From Akkermansiaceae bacterium (lineage in GTDB: Bacteria > Verrucomicrobiota > Verrucomicrobiia > Verrucomicrobiales > Akkermansiaceae), in NCBI GenBank assembly GCA_023301545.1, contig JALZUI010000025.1:1-32850 (forward strand): DNA of 32,850 nt, read 5' to 3'. The position numbers and the translations under genes are program-made. The notes under the pieces were generated by a model, which saw only the letters and a program-made list of their open reading frames with translations, did no database searches and was not told the DNA's origin. Shown in pieces: positions 25,466 through 32,850 of the stretch; position 1 is the stretch's first letter; every line of letters starts with the position of its first letter.

Positions 25466-26467
25466 TTATTTGAATAATAAATCAGGGTTCATGATTTGCC
25501 CTGTATCTATGATTTTCTTTCTGAACAGTCCGGCTTCTTTTAATCCCTGGAGCACCCATTTTTCTTTTTCTGCGCTCGGATTATTTATATCTTCTCCAGA
25601 AAACTTATGCAAAGGGTGCAACTTCCCGCAGGAGTTGGCATATCGCTTAGTGAGGCATTCTTTAATGTCATCCGGGGACGCCTTGAGTGCTGGTCTCTGA
25701 GATAAGATTTCTGCTAGTGTATCGATGTTTTCGGGAGCATTACAGAAAGCGCAGGCTTTCTGTATGGCATTCCCCATTGCCACTACGTTTCCTTCTTGGT
25801 GTTGGAGAGTTCTCTGAGGTACACTCAGTACTTTTTCTGGGTGACTGGCGCTACAATCATAGGATGTTGCCACGATGTGTCCAGCACCCGTCTTTTCTGA
25901 AAGTGAACCCCATGGCTCTCCCGTACAAAACCCGTCGATCATGCCTTGGGCTAGTAAATCAGGAGCTAATTGAGGGGGGATGAAGACGAGCTCGATTTCT
26001 GCGATATGGTTCTTCAGGTATTTATTCAGCCATTGGAAGAGGAGAATAAGATGCGCGGAGTAACGGCTCACCGTCGCAAAGGTCCATTTACGGTTGTATT
26101 TAGCAGCTCTCTCATTGAGAATTCTAGAGACTTCATCATCGTTATTGAGTTGCTCTTTAGAAATCTCTTTAGTCAGAGAGATCACATTACCATTGGCACT
26201 AATAATCAGAGGAATGGACATCTTAGTTTCATAACACCCCACCCCATTATGAAGAGCGTACGGTAACCCTATTAAGGTGGAGGCGGCATCTAGCTCCCCA
26301 TGGATGAGCTTATCTCGCACCGTTGCCCAACCTACTTCCTCACTAAGAGAGACTTCAACGCCAGCTTCTTCAAAATACCCAAGATGTTCTGCAACTAGTA
26401 TAGGAGCGCTATCTATGAGGGGAACATATCCAAGCTTTAAGGCGTTTTGGTTAGTTAGTGCAGGCAT
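25466..26467 (-). CDS. Cytoplasmic NrtA-like nitrate-binding protein (NasS-like sensor)
   Basis: 333 residues of the NrtA/CmpA/NasS family: LKLGYVPLIDSAPILVAEHL and GYFEEAGVEVSL align with NrtA ([20 protein letters not shown]), with the later RYSAHLILLFQWL and FCTGEPWGS blocks. It begins directly with the binding domain and has no signal peptide, so it should stay in the cytoplasm like NasS, which senses nitrate and normally holds the antiterminator NasT. No NasT/ANTAR gene is visible here. It is divergent from the LysR gene across a 41-base inverted repeat. A role as nitrate sensor for this module is likely; its protein partner is not known. Confidence 0.82.
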   Translation of the reverse strand: MPALTNQNALKLGYVPLIDSAPILVAEHLGYFEEAGVEVSLSEEVGWATVRDKLIHGELDAASTLIGLPYALHNGVGCYETKMSIPLIISANGNVISLTKEISKEQLNNDDEVSRILNERAAKYNRKWTFATVSRYSAHLILLFQWLNKYLKNHIAEIELVFIPPQLAPDLLAQGMIDGFCTGEPWGSLSEKTGAGHIVATSYDCSASHPEKVLSVPQRTLQHQEGNVVAMGNAIQKACAFCNAPENIDTLAEILSQRPALKASPDDIKECLTKRYANSCGKLHPLHKFSGEDINNPSAEKEKWVLQGLKEAGLFRKKIIDTGQIMNPDLLFK

Positions 26468-26488
26468 GGTCAGGAGTTACCCTAATAG

Positions 26489-26529
26489 AGCATGTCATGT
26501 GCCACATTAATATTGGCACATGACATGCT
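26489..26529. promoter_or_regulatory. 41-base inverted repeat made of two divergent sigma54-like elements
   Basis: Arms AGCATGTCATGTGCCA (26489-26504) and TGGCACATGACATGCT (26514-26529) are perfect over 16 bases around CATTAATAT. Each arm read outward is a -24/-12 element with GG and GC 10 bases apart. The predicted starts are 26478 (minus, to the NasS-like gene) and 26540 (plus, to lysR), each 11 bases before its ATG. The symmetry also covers bases sigma54 does not read, so the site may bind a regulator too. Confidence 0.6.
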
Positions 26530-26550
26530 TTAATTTCATTCATACCCATC

Positions 26551-27468
26551 ATGAGCCTTTACCCTAATATGCGACAGGTGCGCGCCTTCGTTTCTGTTGC
26601 TGAGACAAGCAGCTTTACTAAGGCCGCGCAACTGATGAACCTGACCCAATCTGCCATTTCACACTCTATTAAGAGCTTAGAAGAGCAGTTAGGAGTATGT
26701 CTTATCGAGCGTGCAGGAAAACGGCTTTCTATTACTCAAGACGGTAATATCTACCTCGCCCGTTGCCGAAAGGTGATCCACGAGTTGGATGTAGCTCAAC
26801 AAGAACTGACAAACCTCAAACAGTGGAGTCAGGGGCGGATTCGTATTGGCGCCACTCACTCGATGGTGAAATATCTATTACCTGCGATTTTAAGAGAGTT
26901 TCGGGAGTGCTTTCCTCGTTGTGAAGTCGTCGTGGAAACTGGGGATTCCGCCACCCTTATCGAAAAGCTGAATGCGGCCGAAATTGATTACGCATTCGGG
27001 ATGAAAACTAAGCATCCCAGCTGGTGTGAGTATGAACGATTATTTAGTGATGAAATGGGTCTCGTGATCTCCTCCGCCCATCCCTGGGCTAGTGCCACTA
27101 AGATCCCATCTGAAGGGCTTTCGCAGGATGACTTTTTGGTATACGGAAAGTCTAGTGAGACATACCGCTTGATTAGGGAGCAGGTAGAAAGGCTCGGGAT
27201 CAAGCTTCGTGTATCTATGAATTTAGATGATATGGAAGCCATAAAGGAAATGGCTAAAATAGGTTTGGGCGTGGGAATTGTCGCCCCATGGGTAGCCCGG
27301 CGCGAGCTAGAGTCTGGAGAGTTAAAATTCGTCAAATGTGATGGTATTGATATTAAACGCGACTGGGGCGTCTTTTATCATGACATCAAGAAGAAAAACT
27401 TGGCCGAAGCTACCTTCCTCGGCATAAGCCGCCTCGTGTGTGCTGGGGTGAGCACCTTACCGACCTAG
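26551..27468 (+). CDS. LysR-type transcriptional regulator
   Basis: 305 residues. The N-terminal winged helix-turn-helix spans about residues 7-65 (MRQVRAFVSVAETSSFTKAA, LTQSAISHSIKSLEEQLG, LSITQDG), followed by a linker helix and a periplasmic-binding-like effector domain (IRIGATHSMVKYLLPAILRE). The ATG at 26551 is used; M7 at 26569 is a possible alternative. Divergence from the NasS-like sensor and closeness to nirA/nasA suggest it controls nitrate assimilation, and it could bind the palindromes at 19843 and 26489. The effector is not known. It resembles CysB/Nac-type LysR proteins only in general family features. Confidence 0.9.
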   Translation: MSLYPNMRQVRAFVSVAETSSFTKAAQLMNLTQSAISHSIKSLEEQLGVCLIERAGKRLSITQDGNIYLARCRKVIHELDVAQQELTNLKQWSQGRIRIGATHSMVKYLLPAILREFRECFPRCEVVVETGDSATLIEKLNAAEIDYAFGMKTKHPSWCEYERLFSDEMGLVISSAHPWASATKIPSEGLSQDDFLVYGKSSETYRLIREQVERLGIKLRVSMNLDDMEAIKEMAKIGLGVGIVAPWVARRELESGELKFVKCDGIDIKRDWGVFYHDIKKKNLAEATFLGISRLVCAGVSTLPT

Positions 27469-27658
27469 TTTAATGATCTGTAGGCTTCTTTCTCTCCCTA
27501 TCCAGAGAATAAGCTTATAAAGCAAGCTGCAGGCTCCACAATTGCGGGCATAATATAATTAAACCGCGTAGTAAAAGTACTCATCAATATGTCGCAGTAA
27601 GCGGTGTAATGTCCCTTTTTATTTTGACGAGCGGTGGAAATCGTTTTACCAGTCCTTC

Positions 27659-28891
27659 ATGGCACGTATTAATGAAAATTTTCTTAAGCTAAAGGCAGGA
27701 TACCTCTTCCCAGAAATCGGACGACGCGTCCGTGAGTTCACCGAGAGTAACGCAGAGGCAGCGTCTAAAATCATCAAATGTGGAATCGGTGATGTCACCG
27801 AGCCGCTCCCTGATGCAGTGCGCGAGGCGATGCACAAGGCGGTTGACGAGCTCGGTAACCGCGACACCTTCCGTGGGTACGGACCTGAGCAAGGCTACGA
27901 CTTCCTCCGTGAAGCGGTGGTAAAAAATAGCTACCAAGGTCTAGGCATTGAGGCTGATGACATCTTCATCTCCGATGGTTCCAAGTGTGACACGGGCAAC
28001 GTGCTCGACATCTTTGGCCCAGGTAACAAGATCGCTATTACTGATCCTGTATATCCTGTCTATGTTGATACCAATGTCATGATCGGTAATACGGGCGATG
28101 GTGATGCCGATGGTCGTTACGAAGGTCTCGTGTACCTTCCTTGTACCGCCGAAAACGATTTTGTCCCAGCGATTCCGGACGAAAAAGTAGACATCATTTA
28201 CCTTTGTTACCCTAATAACCCTACGGGAGCTTCTGCGACTAGAGCACAGCTCGAAGCATGGGTTGCTTACGCTCGTAAAAATAAGGCGATCATCCTCTAT
28301 GATGCCGCCTACGAAGCCTTTATCCAAGAAGATGACGTCCCTCGCTCAATCTTCGAAATCGACGGCGCGCTTGAGTGCGCAATGGAATTCCGCTCGTTTT
28401 CTAAAAACGGTGGATTCACTGGCGTACGTTGTGGTTACATCGCGATTCCTTCCCAACTTAAAGGCTCAACTGCAGCGGGCGAAGAGATCAGCGTGAAGCA
28501 ACTCTGGTCACGACGTACCTCTACTAAGTTCAATGGCGCATCATACCCTGTCCAACGTGGCGCGGAAGCGATCTACTCCGACGCAGGTAAGGCGCAAGTC
28601 TCTGCCCTAGTAGAGCACTACATGAGTAATGCGACCCTCCTCCGTGAGACTTGCACCGAAATCGGCCTCCAGGTCTTTGGTGGTGTAAATGCTCCCTACG
28701 TATGGGTAGCTTGTCCAGAAGGGATCGATAGCTGGGGAATGTTTGATAAGATGCTCCAAGATGCACAAGTCGTAATCACTCCAGGCTCAGGCTTTGGCGC
28801 GGCGGGCGAAGGGTTCTTCCGTATCTCAGCCTTCAATTCCCGTGCGAATGTGGAAGAAGTTTGTACCCGCCTGAAGGCGATCTTTGGCTAA
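27659..28891 (+). CDS. dapL: LL-diaminopimelate aminotransferase
   Basis: PLP enzyme converting tetrahydrodipicolinate directly to LL-diaminopimelate for lysine and peptidoglycan. 410 residues: [20 protein letters not shown] at the start, [39 protein letters not shown], and the PLP lysine at about K249 in [16 protein letters not shown]. DapL is typical of Verrucomicrobiota, Chlamydiota, cyanobacteria and plants, which helps place the organism. The 190 bases upstream hold a possible -10 TATAAT at 27554-27559, with no clear -35 box. A strong terminator follows. Confidence 0.97.
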   Translation: MARINENFLKLKAGYLFPEIGRRVREFTESNAEAASKIIKCGIGDVTEPLPDAVREAMHKAVDELGNRDTFRGYGPEQGYDFLREAVVKNSYQGLGIEADDIFISDGSKCDTGNVLDIFGPGNKIAITDPVYPVYVDTNVMIGNTGDGDADGRYEGLVYLPCTAENDFVPAIPDEKVDIIYLCYPNNPTGASATRAQLEAWVAYARKNKAIILYDAAYEAFIQEDDVPRSIFEIDGALECAMEFRSFSKNGGFTGVRCGYIAIPSQLKGSTAAGEEISVKQLWSRRTSTKFNGASYPVQRGAEAIYSDAGKAQVSALVEHYMSNATLLRETCTEIGLQVFGGVNAPYVWVACPEGIDSWGMFDKMLQDAQVVITPGSGFGAAGEGFFRISAFNSRANVEEVCTRLKAIFG

Positions 28892-28914
28892 GAAAACCTA
28901 GTCTGTATCAAATC

Positions 28915-28943
28915 AAAAGGAGCTCCAAGGGAGCTCCTTTTTT
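28915..28943 (+). terminator. Rho-independent terminator after dapL
   Basis: Perfect 12-base arms AAAAGGAGCTCC (28915-28926) and GGAGCTCCTTTT (28930-28941) with a 3-base loop, followed by T to 28943. It lies 24 bases past the dapL stop. Confidence 0.9.
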
Positions 28944-28984
28944 GTGCCTACTCGGAATATTTTATAAAAGATACAGTTTTAGCT

Positions 28985-29010
28985 TGATAATGAGACGCTG
29001 TATCATTAAG
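28985..29010 (+). promoter_or_regulatory. Fur-like operator upstream of the TonB receptor
   Basis: TAATGA (28988-28993) and TCATTA (29003-29008) form a perfect 6-base inverted repeat; the left side reads TGATAATGA, close to a Fur half-site. GATAAT at 28986-28991 could also serve as a -10 box, so binding would block transcription. It is 15 bases before the ATG. A Fur role is inferred from the gene type. Confidence 0.4.
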
Positions 29011-29022
29011 GAATTTGCACCT

Positions 29023-31125
29023 ATGAAATTAACACGCACAAAAACAATGAGAAGGGCACTAATACCCCTTACTTTTTCTGTTTCATTAGCAATGGCTCAG
29101 GACGATGATGCCGTGATCGTCTTTGGATCCTATGAAGAGACTGCTAGCACAAAAAGCGTAAACGCTTTCCGTACAGACACTCCTGTTATCGATGTTCCTT
29201 CCAGCGTCTCGATCATCACCAAAGAAGAACTCAAGGCTCAGGGGATCGACAGCATTGGCGGCGTAGTAGACTACACTCCTGGTGTGATCAACACTCAAGG
29301 GGAAGGTCACCGTGATGCGGTTGTCTTCCGTGGTATTCGTTCTACCTCCGCATTTTTTGTTGATGGACTACGTGACGATGTTCAATACTTCCGTTCCCTT
29401 TACAACGTAGAACAGGTAGAGACTCTCACAGGTGCAAACGCCCTCACCTTCGGGCGAGGTGGTGCTGGTGGAGTCATTAATCGTACGAGCAAAAAGCCTT
29501 CTTTTGATGGCGATTTCTACAACTTCGACGCTAACATTGATACCTTTGGGGCCTATAATGGCTCGATCGATGTAAATCAGGTCATTGATGAAGATACGGC
29601 CCTCCGTATAAACGCGCATTACAACAATCTTAATAATCACCGTGATTTTTTTGATGGTGACGAGTTCGGCTTTAACCCAACGCTCACACACAAAATCAGC
29701 GACTTCACCTCCGTAACCTTCTCTTACGAGCATATTAACCACGAGCGTTTCATTGACAGAGGAATCCCCACTGCTAATGGCAGACCTGTGAGCTCACTGG
29801 ATGATGTCGTCTTCGGCGACTCTGAGCTGAATATTTCTGACATCGATGCCAATGTTGCGAAAGTAACCTTCGATCACGAATTTTCTAGTGAGTGGAAAGG
29901 TACCGCCACAGCCTCCTTCGGAAGCTACGACAAACTGTACCAGAACTTTTTCCCTTCAGATTTTGACGCAGCGAACGATACTGTAACGATCGACGGATAC
30001 CGTGATACAACCGAGCGTGACCGCCTGGAACTTTCTGGCGAGCTTATCGGCGAATTCGACACGGGAGCGATCTCGCACACCCTCGTTATTGGGTCAGACT
30101 TCACCTACACCTCCAACGACAATGATCGTTTCAATGCCAATTTCGCTCCTGATGGGGATCCGCCTGAGGACACCGAAGATTTTTCCGCCAGCAATTTCTC
30201 ACTGAGAAACGGAGTCGGAACAAATATTAACGGCGCCCAAGTCAGCAATAATTTCAATACGGACCTTAATGATGACACCGCCGCCACGATCACAACCTAC
30301 TCTTTCTTCCTCCAGGACGAAATTGCACTCACCGACCAACTCAATGTCATCCTCGGAGCGCGCTTTGATAGCTTCGATATTGATGTAGATGATAACCGCA
30401 GAGGAACAAGCTTTGACCAAACCGATACGGAAGTCTCTCCACGTTTAGGCATTGTCTACAAGCCGGTTGAGAACCTTTCGCTCTACGCTAGTTACAGTCA
30501 AACTTTCCTTCCTAATAGTGGAGAGCAGTTTGCTTCGATTAGCTCCAGCGAACTCGACTTTGACCCAGATGAGTTCACCAACATCGAAGTGGGAGTAAAA
30601 TGGGATATCACCTCTGATCTCTACCTCACCGTAGCCGCCTTTGACCTAGAGCAAAGCATCGTACAAGCCGATGATGATAATGTTGGCGAAAGCGAGCGTA
30701 ACGAATCCACCAACCAAGGCATCGAAGTAGCCCTAAAAGGATATATCACAGATAAGCTCTCAATCAACGCTGGCTACACATACCTTGACGCAGAAAACAC
30801 CAACGGAAGCCGACCAAGGGAAACGCCTGAGCACTCTGCCTCGATCTGGGGAACCTACCAGGTCAATGAAAAGCTCTCCTTCGGTCTCGGACTCGTATAC
30901 CAAGACGAATCCCTTGCACAAGACAGCGACAGTAGCGACGCCACACTCCCGGACTACGTCCGCGTAGATGCAGGAATCTCCTACCAACTAAATGATAACT
31001 ATAACATTGGGCTTCATATCGAAAACCTCTTCGATACAGACTACTTCCCAACCTCGCATACTGATGACCAAGTCACGGTAGGCGCACCAATCAACGCGAC
31101 TTTCTCAGTTCGCGGGACGTTCTAA
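29023..31125 (+). CDS. TonB-dependent outer-membrane receptor (siderophore/FhuA-FepA type)
   Basis: 700 residues from the ATG at 29023, which starts a signal peptide (RRALIPLTFSVSLAMAQ). The earlier in-frame TTG at 28861 overlaps dapL and its terminator and is rejected. The plug domain shows VIDVPSSVSIITKEELKAQG, VVFRGIRSTSAFFVDGLRDD and GRGGAGGVINRTSKKP, the pattern of TonB-dependent siderophore receptors. The rest is a long beta-barrel ending INATFSVRGTF with a terminal Phe. A TonB box may be the VIVFGSYEE stretch right after the signal peptide. Ligand is unknown; ferric siderophore is most likely. No partner transporter lies nearby. Confidence 0.9.
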   Translation: MKLTRTKTMRRALIPLTFSVSLAMAQDDDAVIVFGSYEETASTKSVNAFRTDTPVIDVPSSVSIITKEELKAQGIDSIGGVVDYTPGVINTQGEGHRDAVVFRGIRSTSAFFVDGLRDDVQYFRSLYNVEQVETLTGANALTFGRGGAGGVINRTSKKPSFDGDFYNFDANIDTFGAYNGSIDVNQVIDEDTALRINAHYNNLNNHRDFFDGDEFGFNPTLTHKISDFTSVTFSYEHINHERFIDRGIPTANGRPVSSLDDVVFGDSELNISDIDANVAKVTFDHEFSSEWKGTATASFGSYDKLYQNFFPSDFDAANDTVTIDGYRDTTERDRLELSGELIGEFDTGAISHTLVIGSDFTYTSNDNDRFNANFAPDGDPPEDTEDFSASNFSLRNGVGTNINGAQVSNNFNTDLNDDTAATITTYSFFLQDEIALTDQLNVILGARFDSFDIDVDDNRRGTSFDQTDTEVSPRLGIVYKPVENLSLYASYSQTFLPNSGEQFASISSSELDFDPDEFTNIEVGVKWDITSDLYLTVAAFDLEQSIVQADDDNVGESERNESTNQGIEVALKGYITDKLSINAGYTYLDAENTNGSRPRETPEHSASIWGTYQVNEKLSFGLGLVYQDESLAQDSDSSDATLPDYVRVDAGISYQLNDNYNIGLHIENLFDTDYFPTSHTDDQVTVGAPINATFSVRGTF

Positions 31126-31148
31126 GTAACCTCTAACCTCATAGCTAA

Positions 31149-31178
31149 AGCCATGTTTCCGTAATAGGAAGCATGGCT
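31149..31178 (+). terminator. Hairpin after the TonB receptor gene
   Basis: Arms AGCCATGTTTCC and GGAAGCATGGCT pair over 12 positions with one G-U pair and a 6-base loop (GTAATA). The following T-run is weak (CATTTACT), so termination strength is uncertain. Confidence 0.55.
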
Positions 31179-31247
31179 CATTTACTCCTTCCACTTAAAA
31201 AAATTCATTGACCTCTGCTCTAATTTGAACGAATACTATAAATACTT

Positions 31248-31430
31248 ATGAAATCATTACTATTACCTCTCATCGCTGTTGCTTCAATCTTTTCCGTTTC
31301 ATGCTCATGTTACAAAGGTGCTTCTTGTACTAAGTCTTGCACGAAATCTTGCTCAAGCGAGTGTAGCAAATCATGTTGTTCAGACGGTAAATGTGCAGTT
31401 AAACCAGCGCCATTCGTATTCGCTAAGTAA
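31248..31430 (+). CDS. Small Cys-rich lipoprotein-like protein with regular CxxxC spacing
   Basis: 60 residues. An export signal runs to about residue 18 (LLLPLIAVASIFSVS), followed by C19, a possible though imperfect lipobox. Nine Cys in total; C27, C31, C35, C39 and C43 fall exactly every fourth residue (SCTKSCTKSCSSECSKSCC), which would line one face of a helix. The tail is KPAPFVFAK. Such an arrangement could bind thiophilic metal at the cell surface or periplasm, but no family is recognised. A promoter TTGACC (31208-31213), 18 bases, AATACT (31232-31237) precedes it. A similar small gene follows 33 bases later. Confidence 0.7.
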   Translation: MKSLLLPLIAVASIFSVSCSCYKGASCTKSCTKSCSSECSKSCCSDGKCAVKPAPFVFAK

Positions 31431-31463
31431 TTAGCTGAATAGAACAACAATCATCACAATATT

Positions 31464-31625
31464 ATGAAAACATTCAGCTTCATCGCTATTGTAGTAAGCG
31501 CATTTGCCGCTTCTCTTCTATCATCGTGCAGCGGATGTTGCTCAGGTACGACTCCTGCACCTGGCCTCCGTCCAGCTCCAGTGTTTGCTCCTCTTGCTGA
31601 TTCACCTGTTCATTACCAGAAGTAA
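31464..31625 (+). CDS. Small lipoprotein related to the upstream Cys-rich protein
   Basis: 53 residues: a hydrophobic signal (FIAIVVSAFAASLLSS) with a good lipobox LLSSC at residues 18-22 or so, then SGCCSG, a Pro-rich stretch and the ending RPAPVFAPLADSPVHYQK. The PAP-x-VFA ending matches the upstream gene (PAPFVFA), and the two lie in tandem, so they probably arose by duplication and form one operon. It is followed by a strong terminator. Function unknown; the mature chain is too short for an enzyme. Short length keeps the confidence moderate. Confidence 0.65.
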   Translation: MKTFSFIAIVVSAFAASLLSSCSGCCSGTTPAPGLRPAPVFAPLADSPVHYQK

Positions 31626-31655
31626 GTTTCTTTCTTACATCTTTTAAGAACTACT

Positions 31656-31687
31656 ATGAGAGGCTTTGGCCTCTCATTTTTGTTTTT
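31656..31687 (+). terminator. Rho-independent terminator after the two small lipoprotein genes
   Basis: Perfect 9-base arms ATGAGAGGC (31656-31664) and GCCTCTCAT (31669-31677), loop TTTG, followed by a T-rich run (TTTTTGTTTTT). Confidence 0.9.
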
Positions 31688-31741
31688 AGCGTTTCGCTAT
31701 TCGACCGTTTTCTTCTCCAATTCCCATCGCTTCCCCGCCCA

Positions 31742-32850
31742 TTGGTTAAACTTCATCCAGCAACGGTACTACACCGCGCTCAGCTCGTGCTCCTCCGAGT
31801 TCCCCTGCTGAGCGTCTTATTAGCGATCGTTACTGGCCTGTTTTTTGCCAATCAGCAGTATTGGAGCGGAGCGTTTACGGGCGCTCTTTTTCTTCTACTC
31901 GGACTCTCCCGCCCCTGGCTCGCCTTCTTTTCTTTTTTCCTAGGGCTTAGCCTCTTCAACCTCCATTCGGCTAAACACTATAATCTCCTCCACGGACAAA
32001 GCACTATCGCCCAGTTTGCTCATTCCGGCATGGAAGTCACCTGCCAGAAAGCGCTCGTGCTTGGGGTAAAACAATCCACCAAAGGCGTAATCGCGGAGAT
32101 CCGCGCGCCCCTGGTTCGGATTCCTCATAGCTCCCAGACACTTCCCCGTAATTCGCGATACACTCTCTTCTCCCCCTCTCCTTTGTCAGAGGGGCAGCAT
32201 ATCCAGTTTCAAGGTCGTCTGAGCGCCACCCAGACATCTATGAACTTTGGAGCCTTAGACTGGAGCTCCTATAACACGAAAAAAGGACTCACGGGGGCGA
32301 TTGCCGCAGAGAGCGTCCACGTACTCAACTCCACCCATTGGAGCTATCACTACGCCCGCCTCCGTGACCAGCTACAAGAGGGTCTCTTAAGGCGCCTACT
32401 CTATAAGGTCCCTACAGATTCCGACGCCACTTGGGTCATCCCTGCCCTTGTTATGGGTATTGATCCACAGGGCGACGAGCTCCACTCCTTTCGTGATGCG
32501 GGCGCCATGCACCTTTTTGTCGTCAGCGGGCTGCATGTGGGCCTAGTCATCACCATCGTTTGGGGGCTTCTTTACTTCACTCCTCTCAGCTCTCTAGAAA
32601 TTCTTGGGACCTCTCTCATCATCGCCTGGCTCTATGTCTTACTCACAGGAGCAGAGCCCCCGGCCCTCCGTTCAGCGCTCATCATTACGATCTACAGTCT
32701 CGGAATCATTTGGCGACAGCGCGCTAGTGTCTGGAACTCTCTCACCGCCTCTCTTATCCTCATTCTTCTCCTTGATCAATATGCCCTCCGTAGCATCGGT
32801 GTTTTACTCAGCTTTGGTGTCGTTGGCACCTTAATTCTCCTCGTTCAATT
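31742..32850 (+). CDS. comEC: ComEC/Rec2 family DNA uptake channel (partial, 3' end outside window)
   Basis: Inner-membrane channel protein for single-stranded DNA uptake. 369 codons are visible from a TTG at 31742, with GTG at 31787 as an alternative and no ATG in frame before 32242. The N-terminus has membrane helices (LLSVLLAIVTGLFF, FTGALFLLLGL), then a soluble DUF4131/OB-like domain with NFGALDWSSYNTKKGLTGAI. The competence domain begins with DAGAMHLFVVSGLHVGL and LTGAEPPALRSALI, both hallmarks of ComEC. The frame runs off the window before the metallo-beta-lactamase domain would appear. No neighbouring competence gene is seen. Confidence 0.9.
   Translation, partial: MVKLHPATVLHRAQLVLLRVPLLSVLLAIVTGLFFANQQYWSGAFTGALFLLLGLSRPWLAFFSFFLGLSLFNLHSAKHYNLLHGQSTIAQFAHSGMEVTCQKALVLGVKQSTKGVIAEIRAPLVRIPHSSQTLPRNSRYTLFSPSPLSEGQHIQFQGRLSATQTSMNFGALDWSSYNTKKGLTGAIAAESVHVLNSTHWSYHYARLRDQLQEGLLRRLLYKVPTDSDATWVIPALVMGIDPQGDELHSFRDAGAMHLFVVSGLHVGLVITIVWGLLYFTPLSSLEILGTSLIIAWLYVLLTGAEPPALRSALIITIYSLGIIWRQRASVWNSLTASLILILLLDQYALRSIGVLLSFGVVGTLILLVQ

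Noticed and set aside
26489-26529. The 41-base repeat as a terminator
   Set aside because: No T-run on either strand and it lies between divergent starts, not after genes.
28861-29022. TTG at 28861 as the TonB receptor start
   Set aside because: It overlaps dapL and runs through a strong terminator; the ATG at 29023 starts a clear signal peptide.

Overview
The window looks like chromosomal DNA of a marine-type bacterium of the PVC group, most likely Verrucomicrobiota. The support is indirect: LL-diaminopimelate aminotransferase (DapL), few clear Shine-Dalgarno sequences, outer-membrane barrels and TonB receptors of a Gram-negative cell, a verrucomicrobial-style sulfatase remnant, and a planctomycete/verrucomicrobial-type NirA. 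No phage, insertion sequence, CRISPR array, tRNA or rRNA gene was seen.

Layout. (1) Positions 1-3754, minus strand: a zinc/manganese uptake operon reading outer-membrane barrel, znuA, small anchored protein, znuC, znuB (znuB cut by the window edge). The genes overlap or nearly touch, and there is a good sigma70-type promoter in front. (2) 3888-6506: topoisomerase III with a histone-H1-like tail. (3) 6652-8925: an alkaline-phosphatase-superfamily protein, the decayed 3' end of a probable sulfatase gene, and a DUF481 barrel. (4) 8929-19583, minus strand: a cluster of about 10.6 kb joining nitrate uptake (porin, nrtA, nrtB, nrtC, nrtD) with molybdenum cofactor synthesis (moeA, moaC, a mobA-moaD fusion, moaE, moaA, a MOSC protein). 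(5) 19906-25398, plus strand: nirA, a fused DmsB-DmsC-like iron-sulfur/membrane-anchor protein, and a NasA-type nitrate reductase. (6) 25466-27468: a cytoplasmic NrtA/NasS-like nitrate sensor and a divergent LysR regulator. (7) 27659-31125: dapL, then a TonB-dependent receptor with a Fur-like box. (8) 31248-31625: two tandem tiny Cys-containing lipoproteins. (9) 31742 to the end: comEC, cut by the window edge.

How it works together. Blocks 4 to 6 form a complete nitrate assimilation module. Nitrate would cross the outer membrane by the porin and the inner membrane by NrtABCD. It would be reduced to nitrite by NasA, which needs the molybdenum cofactor built by the intervening genes and perhaps takes electrons from the membrane-anchored Fe-S partner, and then to ammonium by NirA.

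The most interesting signal is regulatory. Five start regions in this module (porin-nrtA, nirA, nrtBCD, the NasS-like gene, lysR) each carry a TGGCA-type element with GG and GC separated by exactly 10 bases, the sigma54 (-24/-12) spacing. Two of them form the arms of a perfect 16-bp inverted repeat between the NasS-like and lysR genes. A 25-bp palindrome just upstream of nirA and a related A-rich element upstream of the porin look like regulator sites. The NasS-like sensor has no NasT partner in view and sits beside a LysR regulator instead, which suggests a different signalling arrangement. All of this rests on reading the sequence only; no database search was run.
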